From positions 4,814,501 to 4,878,500 of the forward strand of contig NZ_CP016809.1 in the NCBI RefSeq assembly GCF_002741055.1: 64,000 nt of DNA, read 5' to 3'. The notes beneath the pieces were generated by a model that was not told the origin of the DNA, searched no databases, and worked only from the letters and a program-made list of their open reading frames with translations. A program made the position numbers and the translations under genes. Below are positions 9,903-19,005 of the stretch, piece after piece. Each line of letters begins with the position of its first letter. Position 1 is the first letter of the stretch. The DNA comes from Paenibacillus ihbetae (GTDB taxonomy: Bacteria > Bacillota > Bacilli > Paenibacillales > Paenibacillaceae).

Positions 9903-10180
9903 AATCTTATATAGGATATACGTTGAAAGAGCCCAGTAGCTTGCTTAATCCCTGTTCCAGAAAGCCGAGGAGGATGGAACCTTGGCACATATTAAGCTGG
10001 CGAAATACACTCTGGAGTATCTCGGGTAATGCCGAGCGGGATTAGGCGAACGTTAACTCGCCGACGAGTGGCATCCTTGCTTGCGGCCTAGGCGCCGGCG
10101 CTTGGAGGGGTGCAATCTGGGTGGTAACGCGGTGTTCAATCGTCCCTGTGTCTGTCATAGACATGGGGGCGTTTTTTTTA
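9903..10180 (+). promoter_or_regulatory. Tyrosine T-box leader
   Basis: Leader RNA that reads uncharged tRNA. The conserved T-box core is GGGTGGTAACGCGG at 10119-10132 and the intrinsic terminator follows at 10141-10179. A candidate specifier TAC (Tyr codon) lies at 10006-10008 in the expected Stem I loop. Family knowledge: uncharged tRNA-Tyr pairs with the specifier and the T-box bulge, favours the antiterminator and lets tyrS be transcribed. The tyrS gene just downstream supports the tyrosine assignment; exact stem boundaries were not folded. Confidence 0.9.
10141..10179 (+). terminator. T-box attenuator terminator
   Basis: CGTCCCTGTGTCT pairs with AGACATGGGGGCG through several G-U pairs around a short loop, followed by a run of eight T. 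It is the conditional terminator of the T-box leader. Confidence 0.85.
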
Positions 10181-10252
10181 TGGTTTTATAACCGAGCCTT
10201 TTAAAGCTTTTTGACAAGCAGAAGTTTACGAATTCAAGGAGTGGATGCAGAA

Positions 10253-11512
10253 ATGAACATTATCGATGAACTCGAGTGGCGCGATGCCATCAATCAGCAG
10301 ACGGATGCCGAAGGCCTCCGCGAATTGACGAATGAAAAATCAATCTCCGTATACTGCGGCGTCGACCCGACCGGCGACAGCATGCATATCGGGCATTTGA
10401 TTCCGTTTATGGTCCTCAAGCGCTTCCAGATGGCAGGACACCGTCCGGTCATTCTGATCGGGGGCGCGACCGGGACGATCGGCGATCCGAGCGGACGCCA
10501 AACCGAGCGCTCGCTGCAGACGCTCGAGCAGGTACAGGCCAACGTGGACGCCCTGACCGAGCAGATGAAGAAGCTGTTCATCACCGAGGGCGACAACCAG
10601 ATCCGGTTGGTGAACAACTACGATTGGACGAAGGACATCGGCGTTATCGAATTTTTGCGCGACTACGGCAAAAACTTCAGCATCAACACGATGCTGGCGA
10701 AGGACGTCGTGGCAAGCCGGCTGGAAAGCGGCATTTCCTTCACGGAGTTCTCGTACCAGATTCTGCAGTCGCTGGACTACCTGCATCTGTACAAGAATTT
10801 CGACGTGCAGCTCCAGATCGGGGGCTCGGACCAATGGGGCAACATCACAAGCGGCCTTGACCTCATCCGGAAAAAGGAAGGCGCGGAAGCCAAGGCGTTC
10901 GGCTTGACGATTCCGCTGATGCTGAAAGCCGACGGCACGAAGTTCGGGAAAACGGCCGGCGGCTCGATCTGGCTCGATCCGAAGAAAACGACGCCGTACG
11001 AGTTCTACCAGTTCTGGGCCAACACCGACGACCGTGACGTCGTGAAATACTTGAAGTACTTCACGTTCCTCTCGAAAGAGGAGATCGAGGAGCTTGCCCA
11101 TAAGGTGGAGACCGAGCCGCATAAACGCGAAGCGCAAATAACGCTTGCCGAGGAAATGACGCGGTTCGTGCACGGCGAGGAGATGCTGGAGCAGGCGAAG
11201 CGCATTACCGCAGCGCTGTTCAGCGGCGATATCAAGTCCTTGACGGCCGATGAGATCGAGCAGGGCTTTAAGGAAATGCCGACCTACGAGGCAGGTCCGG
11301 AGACGAAAAATATCGTGGATTGGCTGGTCGACCTCGGCATCGAGCCTTCCAAGCGGCAGGCGCGTGAGGATATCAATAACGGCGCCATCTCCATGAACGG
11401 CGAGCGGATTAGCGATGTCGGCCATGAAGTAACCGCCGACCAAGCGATCGGCGGCCGGTTCATCATCATCCGCAAGGGGAAGAAGAACTACAGCTTGGTC
11501 AAAATGTCGTAA
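10253..11512 (+). CDS. tyrS: Tyrosyl-tRNA synthetase
   Basis: Class I aminoacyl-tRNA synthetase of 419 residues, the usual length for TyrS. It activates tyrosine with ATP and charges tRNA-Tyr in the cytoplasm. HIGH is at residues 45-48 and the KMSKS-equivalent KFGKT is in the middle (KADGTKFGKTAGG); an S4 RNA-binding domain (KRQAREDINNGAISMNGERI) closes the protein. The ATG at 10253 is preferred over an in-frame TTG 42 bases upstream because AAGGAG at 10236-10241 precedes it and the N-terminus then matches the family. The gene is controlled by the T-box leader directly upstream and ends with a strong terminator. Confidence 0.97.
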   Translation: MNIIDELEWRDAINQQTDAEGLRELTNEKSISVYCGVDPTGDSMHIGHLIPFMVLKRFQMAGHRPVILIGGATGTIGDPSGRQTERSLQTLEQVQANVDALTEQMKKLFITEGDNQIRLVNNYDWTKDIGVIEFLRDYGKNFSINTMLAKDVVASRLESGISFTEFSYQILQSLDYLHLYKNFDVQLQIGGSDQWGNITSGLDLIRKKEGAEAKAFGLTIPLMLKADGTKFGKTAGGSIWLDPKKTTPYEFYQFWANTDDRDVVKYLKYFTFLSKEEIEELAHKVETEPHKREAQITLAEEMTRFVHGEEMLEQAKRITAALFSGDIKSLTADEIEQGFKEMPTYEAGPETKNIVDWLVDLGIEPSKRQAREDINNGAISMNGERISDVGHEVTADQAIGGRFIIIRKGKKNYSLVKMS

Positions 11513-11544
11513 GAACATCCTCTGATGCTCGAAATAAAATAAGA

Positions 11545-11587
11545 AAGTGCCCCATAAGATCACTAGATCTGCGGGGCACTTTTTTTG
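11545..11587 (+). terminator. tyrS terminator
   Basis: AAGTGCCCC and GGGGCACTT form a perfect 9-bp stem followed by a T run, about 30 bases after the tyrS stop. Confidence 0.9.
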
Positions 11588-11608
11588 CTTGGTAGGACGC
11601 TTTTAAAC

Positions 11609-11735
11609 ACGAAGCGCTCCGAAGCCGGTTTTTTTCAGCATGAAATGACTTTTTCTTTCATAATACGAAGCGCTTCGAAGCTGATTTAGCATGAAATGGC
11701 GCTTTTCTTTCGTATACGAGGCGTGCCGATAACTG
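11609..11735. repeat. Imperfect tandem repeat, two units of 51-56 bp plus a decayed third
   Basis: Units begin at 11609 (ACGAAGCGCTCCGAAGC), 11665 (ACGAAGCGCTTCGAAGC) and 11716 (ACGAGGCGTGCCGA). The first two share a following GCATGAAATG and a CTTTTTCTTTC/CTTTTCTTTC stretch. The GAAGCGCTTCG core of unit 2 is palindromic. The rest of the gene-free stretch 11588-11883 shows only the start signals of the ABC gene. Function unknown. Confidence 0.6.
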
Positions 11736-11883
11736 TTGCGCCACGCTTTGTAAGGCGCTTCGTGCAATGATCGCTTGAGAAGCTGCGTTTGTTGCTTGAG
11801 GCAAAGTAAGGCGGATTTAAATTCCGTTTAAATAAGCATGTTACCCTCCTTACATAAATCATCACGATGAAGGAGGAAATAAA

Positions 11884-12921
11884 TTGAAGCAGATCAATCC
11901 ATACCAATGGGAGCCAGGCAGCGGGGATTGGGCAGTTGAAGCGCACGGGCTCGTCAAAACGTTCGGCGACAACCGGGCGGTCGACGGGGTGGAGCTCAAG
12001 GTCCGGACCGGGAGCATTTACGGCGTGCTCGGGCCCAATGGCGCTGGCAAGACAACCACGATCCGGATGCTGGCCACTCTGCTGCGGCCGGATGCCGGCT
12101 CGGCGCGAATCTTCGGCTACGATGTGCGGAAGGAAGCGCAGATCGTCCGGCAATTGATCGGGGTCACGGGCCAGTACGCGTCGGTTGACGAATCGCTCAG
12201 CGCGACCGAGAACCTGATCATCTTCTCAAGGCTGCTCGGGCTTGGACGCGCGGAAGCGAAACGCAAGGCGGGACAGCTGCTTGAGGAGTTCGGCTTAACG
12301 GAAGCGGCAAAGCGGCCGCTCAAGCAATTTTCCGGCGGCATGCGCCGCAGGCTCGATTTGGCGGCAAGCCTGATCGCCCAGCCGCCGCTTATTTTTCTGG
12401 ATGAGCCGACAACGGGGCTCGACCCGCGAACGCGATCCCAGATGTGGGATACGATCCGCCGGCTGGTGAGCACGGGGTCGACCGTACTTCTCACGACGCA
12501 GTATCTGGAGGAGGCGGACCAGCTGGCCGACCGGATCGCGGTTATCGATCACGGCAGGGTCGTTGCCGAAGGGACCGCCGATGAGCTGAAGGCATCGGTT
12601 GGCACCTCGTCGCTGCATTTGCGCGTCGGTGATCCGGCGAACATCGAGCAGGCTCGCCAAATGGTTGAACGTGTGCTCCAGGCGCCCTCCATGGTATCCC
12701 CGGAGGCCGGAGCGATCACGGCTCCGATGGCGAATGCCGATCTGGTGACGGACCTGCTGATCGAGCTTCGGGCATCGGGGATCGGCCTGGCTGAGATGAG
12801 CGTCCAGAAGCCGACGCTGGATGAGGTGTTCTTGACCATTACCGGGCATGCCGCGAAGGCTGAAACATCGCATCCGTCCCGGGAACCACATTCGAAGCAA
12901 AAGGAGGAGGCAAGCGTATGA
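11884..12921 (+). CDS. ABC transporter ATP-binding protein, DrrA-like
   Basis: 345 residues; the TTG start lies 7 bases after AGGAGG. One nucleotide-binding domain: Walker A GPNGAGKTT (about residues 51-59), signature FSGGMRRRLDLA, Walker B LIFLDEPTTGLDP, then an accessory C-terminal domain as in daunorubicin-resistance DrrA proteins. It energises export by the membrane partner encoded next, with which it overlaps by 4 bases (ATGA). Family members export antibiotics or lipids or give self-resistance; no biosynthetic genes are nearby, so the substrate is open. Confidence 0.92.
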   Translation: MKQINPYQWEPGSGDWAVEAHGLVKTFGDNRAVDGVELKVRTGSIYGVLGPNGAGKTTTIRMLATLLRPDAGSARIFGYDVRKEAQIVRQLIGVTGQYASVDESLSATENLIIFSRLLGLGRAEAKRKAGQLLEEFGLTEAAKRPLKQFSGGMRRRLDLAASLIAQPPLIFLDEPTTGLDPRTRSQMWDTIRRLVSTGSTVLLTTQYLEEADQLADRIAVIDHGRVVAEGTADELKASVGTSSLHLRVGDPANIEQARQMVERVLQAPSMVSPEAGAITAPMANADLVTDLLIELRASGIGLAEMSVQKPTLDEVFLTITGHAAKAETSHPSREPHSKQKEEASV

Positions 12922-13736
12922 GAAGCACGATGACGATGAAATCCGGCACCGAATCCCGACTGAAGAACCGTACCAGCTTCGGCCAGTCCCTGCGGAATTC
13001 CTTCACCATGGCGTACCGGGGGCTGCTGAAGATCAAGCGAACGCCGGAGCAGCTCTTTGACGTGACGATGCAGCCGATTCTCTTTACCTTGATGTTCACG
13101 TATATTTTCGGCGGCGCCATCTCCGGAGACGTGCAGAGCTACTTGCCAGTCATCATTCCCGGCATTCTCGTGCAGACCGTGATCACCACGTCGGTCGTTA
13201 CCGGCGTACAGCTGCGAGAGGACATGGATAAAGGCGTGTTCGACAGGTTCAAATCGCTGCCGATCGCACGGATCGCGCCGCTTGCCGGCGCGCTGCTGGC
13301 GGACACCGTCAGGTATACCATCGCAACGGTGCTGACCTTTGCCATGGGATATGTGATGGGCTATCATCCGGGCGGCGGCTTGGGGTACGTGGCGCTTGCC
13401 GCGCTGCTCGTCATCGTCTGTTCTTGGGCGATCAGCTGGATTTTCGCCTTCTTCGGCGTGATCGCCCGTACGGCCTCCAGCGTGCAGGGCATCTCAATGA
13501 TCGTTTTGTTCCCGCTCACGTTTCTTTCCAATGCGTTCGTGCCGGTCGAGACGATGCCGGGATGGCTGCAATGGTTCGTGAATGTCAATCCGATCTCGCA
13601 TCTGGTTACCGCCGTCCGGGACTTGACCAACTCGGGTACCGTCGGCTGGGATTTGTCCATCTCCCTGATCGGCGCCGCCGTCATCGTGGCGATATTCGCT
13701 CCGTTAACGGTTCGGGCTTATATGCGCCGGACTTAA
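12918..13736 (+). CDS. ABC-2 type permease, DrrB-like
   Basis: 272 residues with about six membrane helices. It has the ABC-2 family core, including an FDRFKSLPIARIAPLAGALLAD segment and the conserved NPISHLVTAVRDL near the C-terminus. The start codon overlaps the stop of the upstream ATPase gene, so the pair forms one exporter complex in the cytoplasmic membrane. No clear terminator follows before the GH43 gene 135 bases downstream. Confidence 0.92.
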   Translation: MRSTMTMKSGTESRLKNRTSFGQSLRNSFTMAYRGLLKIKRTPEQLFDVTMQPILFTLMFTYIFGGAISGDVQSYLPVIIPGILVQTVITTSVVTGVQLREDMDKGVFDRFKSLPIARIAPLAGALLADTVRYTIATVLTFAMGYVMGYHPGGGLGYVALAALLVIVCSWAISWIFAFFGVIARTASSVQGISMIVLFPLTFLSNAFVPVETMPGWLQWFVNVNPISHLVTAVRDLTNSGTVGWDLSISLIGAAVIVAIFAPLTVRAYMRRT

Positions 13737-13871
13737 ATATACTCAATTTAGCATAGACAACCTAAATCGGCATCGGTAAGATGGAACGTAACGCCAAAGG
13801 TCCGGGAGGGATCAGGGAATAGCATCCACGCGTAGGGCCTGACGCGCGAAATGCGAAGGGAGATGGAGAAA

Positions 13872-14825
13872 ATGCCCCAAACTGCAACGTTTCACAATCC
13901 GATTGTCGAGCAAGCGGCTGATCCTTGGGTGTGGCAGCACACCGACGGCTTCTACTATTTCATGCATACGGCGCGGGATCGTATTGAACTGACGAAATCG
14001 GAGTCGCTGAGCCGCATCGCAGCAGGACGAAAGAAAACGATTTGGGCGCCGGAGCCTGGAGGCAGATACAGCCATAACTTATGGGCACCGGAAATTCATC
14101 ACGTTCAGGGTAAATGGTATGTGTATTACACGGCGAATGACGGGGGAGGGGACGATACCCGCAGGATTTGCGTCCTGGAGAACGGAGAAGACGACCCTAT
14201 GGAAGGCGAATGGACCTGGAAGGGGGCGCTTGACACGCCCGTTCCAGGTTTGGACGGTACCGTGATGACGCTGCAGGGCCAGCTCTATTTCCTGTATGCC
14301 GGATACGGCCGGTTCCCGGATTACGGCTCGGCGATATATATCATGCGTATGGTTGACCCGTGGACGCTGACCGGCGAGCATGTCCTGCTCACCGCTCCGA
14401 CTCTGGAATGGGAGAAGCAGGGAGGCATGGCCATCAACGAGGGCCCTGTCCTTCTCCATCGGAACGGCCGCATCTTCCTCGTCTATTCCGCCAGCACGAC
14501 ATGGTCCGAGGACTATGCGCTGGGCATGCTGACGATGGACGCGTCCGGCGATCCGATGAATCCGGATGCGTGGACGAAATCCCCGGAACCGGTATTTCGC
14601 AAAAGCGTGGAGAACGGCATTTATGCGACCGGCCATAACAGCTTTACGAAGTCTCCGGACGGGACGGAGGACTGGATCGTCTACCATGCCCTGCCTGAAC
14701 CGGGAGCGGATACCCGCTTGCGCGCAACCCGCATTCAAAAGTTCGGATGGAAACCCGACGGAACGCCGGATTTCGGAATTCCGGCAGGCGATTCCGACAC
14801 GCTCTACGTCCCTTCGGGAGAATGA
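13872..14825 (+). CDS. Glycoside hydrolase family 43 protein, cytoplasmic
   Basis: 317 residues with no signal peptide. Five-bladed propeller GH43 features: NPIVEQAADPWVW near the N-terminus carries the catalytic-base Asp, WAPEIHHVQGKWYVYYTA is a family hallmark, and NEGPVLLHRNGRIFLVYSAS carries the proton-donor Glu. GH43 enzymes are mostly alpha-L-arabinofuranosidases or beta-xylosidases acting on imported arabinoxylan or arabinan fragments. ATG 13872 is chosen because GAAGGGA sits 10 bases before it; an earlier in-frame ATG at 13851 lacks a site. It is closely similar in layout to the secreted GH43 at 22793 and ends with its own terminator. Confidence 0.88.
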   Translation: MPQTATFHNPIVEQAADPWVWQHTDGFYYFMHTARDRIELTKSESLSRIAAGRKKTIWAPEPGGRYSHNLWAPEIHHVQGKWYVYYTANDGGGDDTRRICVLENGEDDPMEGEWTWKGALDTPVPGLDGTVMTLQGQLYFLYAGYGRFPDYGSAIYIMRMVDPWTLTGEHVLLTAPTLEWEKQGGMAINEGPVLLHRNGRIFLVYSASTTWSEDYALGMLTMDASGDPMNPDAWTKSPEPVFRKSVENGIYATGHNSFTKSPDGTEDWIVYHALPEPGADTRLRATRIQKFGWKPDGTPDFGIPAGDSDTLYVPSGE

Positions 14826-14883
14826 TGCAGGAGATCCGTATCCCATTGAAAAACGGCAGCCGATAGCAACGAAGGATCCGAAG

Positions 14884-14932
14884 TAAAAAGCCTTTTGTTA
14901 CGGAAAATCTGTAATAAAAGGCTTTTTTTATT
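14884..14932 (+). terminator. Intrinsic terminator after the cytoplasmic GH43 gene
   Basis: A 16-bp stem with one G-U pair (arms 14886-14901 and 14911-14926, AAAAGCC...GGCTTTT) followed by T7. Confidence 0.9.
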
Positions 14933-15101
14933 TCGGGATTATTGATTGTTTCAATCCAAATAGATCGATAGCAAATTGAATTAATGCACCCGAAAACCTT
15001 GTCATTATTGAGGTTTTATCTGTATTCAACCCCTCGAAACGACTTTTTGTTATACGATATGGGGAATTGCTTGAAGGAATAATAATTACAAAATTAATGT
15101 A

Positions 15102-15138
15102 TGAAAGCGTTGACAGATGATGAAATCATGCCTATACT
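15102..15138 (+). promoter_or_regulatory. Promoter with overlapping perfect cre site for the 15-24 kb glycan operon
   Basis: TTGACA at 15110-15115, 17 bases, TATACT at 15133-15138. TGAAAGCGTTGACA at 15102-15115 matches the catabolite responsive element consensus TGWAANCGNTNWCA at every position and covers the -35 box. CcpA binding there should block RNA polymerase when preferred sugars are present. The rest of the gene-free stretch 14826-15281 holds only the upstream terminator and the ribosome binding site GGGAGG before ATG 15282. Confidence 0.87.
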
Positions 15139-15281
15139 TCGATTAAAGATACGGTTTTATTGTATTAAACAAGGGTGTTTGTGGAGAGGCCTTTAGCATT
15201 TTGATTTCGAAAAGGGGGAAGCAGGCAAGAGCGGGTTTTTGGAACGGAAGGTCAACCAATTTTGATTATGGGAGGATTACG

Positions 15282-17021
15282 ATGAAAGCGAAATTTAAGC
15301 GTGTGATTCATTTATTCCTGATCTCCATACTGATGATATCGGCCATAACCGCATGCAGCGGCGGAGGCTCCGGGAAGGAAGAGCCGGAAGGCAACGAAGA
15401 GGCCGTATCCACCGAGAAGAAGAACGACGTCGAGTTTACGGACATTAGCGCAAGCATCCGCGGCAATACGGCTCCGACGCAAGAGCAAATCGACGAGGTG
15501 AACAACACGCTGAACGATACATACCTCGGCGATGTATACGACGAAGTCATTCCAAGCGATTACTCCGCCTATCCGTTCAAGGAAGAGGTCGTGCTGGATG
15601 TTTGGATGCCTGCCAACTCCAACATACCGGATATGAACAACCATGCCGTTCAGAAACAGATCGAGAAATTGACCGGAATCAAGGTGAATTTCATCACGCC
15701 GCCGGTAGGACAGGAAGCGGATGCATTCACGCTGATGATCTCCTCCGGCGAGCTGCCGGACATCATCATTGAACCGGGCCGGTATCCCGGAGGGCTGGAA
15801 GCCGGGGTTAACGACGGCGCTTACATCGACCTGACCGACCTGATGGAGAAGCATGCTCCGAACTATACGGCCTGGCGCAATTCCCACGAGATGAGAAGGA
15901 AGACGACGGTGACGGACGACGGGAGGCTGCTAGGCTTCTACGGAATCGCTCCGTATTCGGAATGGACCTGGTTCGGCATGCTGATCAAGCAGGAAGCCCT
16001 CGACAAGACGGGGATGGAAGTGCCGAACACCATTGACGAATGGTACGCATTCTTGAAGAAATGCCAGGAGGTCGGATACAAGACCCCGCTGAACTACGGA
16101 TCGAGTTACGGCCAAATTTTTACGGGCATCATTAACGGCGCTTACGGCGTATGGGACTGGACCTTCCAGGACGAGAACGGCAAGGTACAATGGGGGCCTG
16201 CGCAGCCGAAAGCGAAAGAGTACTTGGCGACCATGCAGAAGTGGAACAAGGAAGGTCTCCTTAACCGCGATTGGGCAACGGCCGACTTTAACCAGCGGAT
16301 GGCGAGCGCCATTTCGGACGATACGGCGGTCATCATGGACTCCCCGGATACGATGTGGAGCTATTGGAAGGAACAGAACGACATCGATTTCGTTGGTGCG
16401 CTGAATCCGATCCTGAACGAAGGCGATAAATCGGCGACGACGTACAAAAACTTCATGCGCACCGGCACCGAGGCGGCGATTACGACCCAAGCGGACAACG
16501 TGGAAGCAGCCATGGCGTGGCTGGACTTTAGCTACAGCAAAAAGGGATGGGAACTGATCAACTTCGGCGAGTATGGAACCGTTCATTTGGTGGATGACAA
16601 GGGAATGCCGTATTTCCCTGAGAACAGCTACATTTACAATGATCCCGACGGACAGCCGGTCGCCACGACGCTGTGGAAATACCGCATGCACAGCTGGCCG
16701 AACATTCGCGACGAGCATCATGCCAACCCGTTGATCGTGGCGAAGGGAAGCTATTCCGGTGAGATCCGGAAGTATTGGACGGAGAACATGGACACCAGCA
16801 TGGCCATGCCGCCGATCACCTTCACCAAAGAGGAGGCATCGCGCGAAGCCGAGCTTGGAAACCAGCTGTCGACGCTCCGGGGAGAGTATTTTGCCAAGAT
16901 CATCATGGGCGAGCTGCCTGTCGACGCGTATGACCAGTTTTTGAAGGAAGCGCAGAGCATGGGCTTGGACGAATTTTTAAGTCTCCATCAGGCGGCGCTG
17001 GACCGGTATAACCAACGATAG
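15282..17021 (+). CDS. ABC transporter solute-binding lipoprotein (LplA-like)
   Basis: 579 residues. The signal peptide ends in a lipobox with lipidated Cys25 (SAITAC). The length and C-terminal pattern match the LplA type of family-1 binding proteins found with LplB/YtcP permeases in Paenibacillus. It captures an oligosaccharide outside the membrane and hands it to the two permeases encoded next. ATG 15282 has GGGAGG 8 bases before it; an upstream in-frame extension has no site and would bury the signal peptide. First gene of a cre-controlled operon with GH2 and GH43 genes, so a hemicellulose fragment is the likely ligand. No ATPase is encoded here; a shared MsmX-type ATPase elsewhere is expected. 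Confidence 0.92.
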   Translation: MKAKFKRVIHLFLISILMISAITACSGGGSGKEEPEGNEEAVSTEKKNDVEFTDISASIRGNTAPTQEQIDEVNNTLNDTYLGDVYDEVIPSDYSAYPFKEEVVLDVWMPANSNIPDMNNHAVQKQIEKLTGIKVNFITPPVGQEADAFTLMISSGELPDIIIEPGRYPGGLEAGVNDGAYIDLTDLMEKHAPNYTAWRNSHEMRRKTTVTDDGRLLGFYGIAPYSEWTWFGMLIKQEALDKTGMEVPNTIDEWYAFLKKCQEVGYKTPLNYGSSYGQIFTGIINGAYGVWDWTFQDENGKVQWGPAQPKAKEYLATMQKWNKEGLLNRDWATADFNQRMASAISDDTAVIMDSPDTMWSYWKEQNDIDFVGALNPILNEGDKSATTYKNFMRTGTEAAITTQADNVEAAMAWLDFSYSKKGWELINFGEYGTVHLVDDKGMPYFPENSYIYNDPDGQPVATTLWKYRMHSWPNIRDEHHANPLIVAKGSYSGEIRKYWTENMDTSMAMPPITFTKEEASREAELGNQLSTLRGEYFAKIIMGELPVDAYDQFLKEAQSMGLDEFLSLHQAALDRYNQR

Positions 17022-17050
17022 CTTCCATATCGGGAATAGGTGGTAGAATC

Positions 17051-18019
17051 ATGGAGATCATTCGCAAAAACAGGAAGATAAGCCCGGCTCCCGCGGAAGC
17101 CAAACTGAGGAAGAGCCTGCTGATCAAGCGGGATATGAAGAAGAATTGGTTTGTATACTTATTGGCGCTGCCCGTGATCGCATGGTACCTGATCTTCTGC
17201 TACGGCCCTATGTGGGGCGTCATGATCGCTTTCAAGGATTTCAAGCCGCTGCTTGGATTCGGGGAGAGCGACTGGGTAGGCTTTAAGCATTTCATCGATT
17301 TCTTCCAAGGGCCCTATTTCTGGAGGGTCGTCAAGAACACGCTGATGCTGAACGTGTGGGCTCTCGCCTTCGGATTCACGGCACCGATCATTCTGGCATT
17401 AATGCTGAATGAGGTCAGGTCGTCCAAGTTCAAACGAACCGTCCAGACCGTTACGTACATGCCGCATTTTATTTCATTGGTCGTCGTGTGCGGGATCATC
17501 CACATTTTCACGGCGGATGAAGGAATCATTACGCAACTGCTGCAGTTCATTACAGGCAAAGAGTACTCCTCGCTCCTGGGGTACGCCTCATTCTTCCGGC
17601 CGATCTATACGTTTTCCGGCATCTGGCAGAGCATCGGCTGGGACAGCATCATTTATCTGGCCGCCATGAGCGGGATCGACCCGGCATTATACGAGGCGGC
17701 CGAAATCGACGGCGTCAGCAGGGTGAAGAAAATGTGGTACATTACGCTGCCCCAGATCAGTCCGGTCATCATCATCTTGTTCATTTTCGCGATCGGCGGC
17801 TTGATGTCATCGGGCTACGAGAAAATCATCCTGCTGTACAATCCGCTCACCTACGAGACGGCCGACGTCATCGCTTCCTACGTGTATCGCCGGGGCCTCA
17901 GGGAAGCCAGTCTGAGCTATTCCGCCGCGGTGGGGCTGATCAGCTCCGTCGTTAACTTCGGACTGCTCTGGGTGACGAACTACATCGTGAAGCGCAGATC
18001 GGAAACCAGCTTATGGTAG
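17051..18019 (+). CDS. Sugar ABC transporter permease, LplB-like
   Basis: 322 residues, six membrane helices after a basic N-terminal tail. The EAA loop that contacts the ATPase is at YEAAEIDGVSRVKKMWYITLP. Family knowledge: partner of the YtcP-type permease in importing polysaccharide-derived oligosaccharides. It lies 30 bases after the binding-protein gene and 15 bases before the second permease, clearly one operon. Confidence 0.93.
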   Translation: MEIIRKNRKISPAPAEAKLRKSLLIKRDMKKNWFVYLLALPVIAWYLIFCYGPMWGVMIAFKDFKPLLGFGESDWVGFKHFIDFFQGPYFWRVVKNTLMLNVWALAFGFTAPIILALMLNEVRSSKFKRTVQTVTYMPHFISLVVVCGIIHIFTADEGIITQLLQFITGKEYSSLLGYASFFRPIYTFSGIWQSIGWDSIIYLAAMSGIDPALYEAAEIDGVSRVKKMWYITLPQISPVIIILFIFAIGGLMSSGYEKIILLYNPLTYETADVIASYVYRRGLREASLSYSAAVGLISSVVNFGLLWVTNYIVKRRSETSLW

Positions 18020-18034
18020 GGGGAGGAGATGGCC

Positions 18035-18970
18035 ATGATCGATAACAAGAAGATCAAAGCACGAGGGAAAAGAAAGCATAAATCGGTGGGAGACTTCGTA
18101 TTCGATTTCGCGAACTATACATTGTTGGCCGCGTTGACGCTGGTATGCTTTTATCCGATCCTGCATATCCTGTTCGCTTCCGTCAGCGACCCTACCGCTC
18201 TGATTGCCCATAAAGGCGCGCTGTTCAAGCCGCTTGGATTTACGCTTGACGGATATAAGCTGGTATTTAAGGACAACAGCCTGCTCAATGGGTACAAAAA
18301 CACGATCATCTATGTCGGGCTCGGCACGCTTGTCAACATGGTGATGACGATACTGGGGGCATACGTGCTGTCCAGGCGGGACCTATATTTCAAAAACTTC
18401 ATCATGATCCTGATCACGATCACCATGTTTTTCGGCGGCGGCCTGATTCCTTGGTTCCTGCTGATGAAGGACATCGGGCTGTACAACAACCTATGGGCCA
18501 TGATTCTGCCGACCGCCATCAGCACATGGAACATCATTATCCTGCGGACCGCCTTCCAGGCCATACCGAGGGAGCTGGAGGAGGCGGCCGTTATTGACGG
18601 CGCCGGCCAGGCGAAGATTCTGGTCAACGTTATCCTGCCGCTGTCGAGGGCGACGCTCGCCGTCATATTCTTGTATTATCTGGTCGGGAACTGGAACTCC
18701 TGGTTTAATGCGATGGTGCTGCTTAAAGACCGGCAGCTGTTCCCGCTGCAGCTGTTAATGAAGGAAATTCTGGTGGCGAACGATGCCACGGCAACGTCGA
18801 TCGGGAGCGCCGGCGGCGTCGTCATTAACAGCGCCCAGAGCGCGAACGCTTTCCGGGAGCTGGTGAAGTACTGCGCGATCGTCGTTTCGACGGTGCCGAT
18901 TTTAATGGTATACCCATTCCTGCAGAAGTACTTTGTTAAAGGCGTTTACGTAGGCTCGATCAAAGGATAG
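18035..18970 (+). CDS. Sugar ABC transporter permease, YtcP-like
   Basis: 311 residues, six membrane helices, with the EAA loop LEEAAVIDGAGQAKILVNVILP. It ends in the KYFVKGVYVGSIKG tail typical of this permease class. ATG 18035 is preferred to ATG 18029 because GGGAGG ends only 2 bases before the latter. It forms the membrane channel with the preceding permease. Confidence 0.93.
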   Translation: MIDNKKIKARGKRKHKSVGDFVFDFANYTLLAALTLVCFYPILHILFASVSDPTALIAHKGALFKPLGFTLDGYKLVFKDNSLLNGYKNTIIYVGLGTLVNMVMTILGAYVLSRRDLYFKNFIMILITITMFFGGGLIPWFLLMKDIGLYNNLWAMILPTAISTWNIIILRTAFQAIPRELEEAAVIDGAGQAKILVNVILPLSRATLAVIFLYYLVGNWNSWFNAMVLLKDRQLFPLQLLMKEILVANDATATSIGSAGGVVINSAQSANAFRELVKYCAIVVSTVPILMVYPFLQKYFVKGVYVGSIKG

Positions 18971-19005
18971 ATACAACAATGAATCAATGAGGAGTGAATG
19001 ACATC

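Noticed and set aside
10340..11563. 407-codon open frame antisense to tyrS
   Set aside because: It mirrors the codon pattern of tyrS on the other strand, has no recognisable domain or ribosome binding site, and TyrS motifs prove the plus-strand gene.
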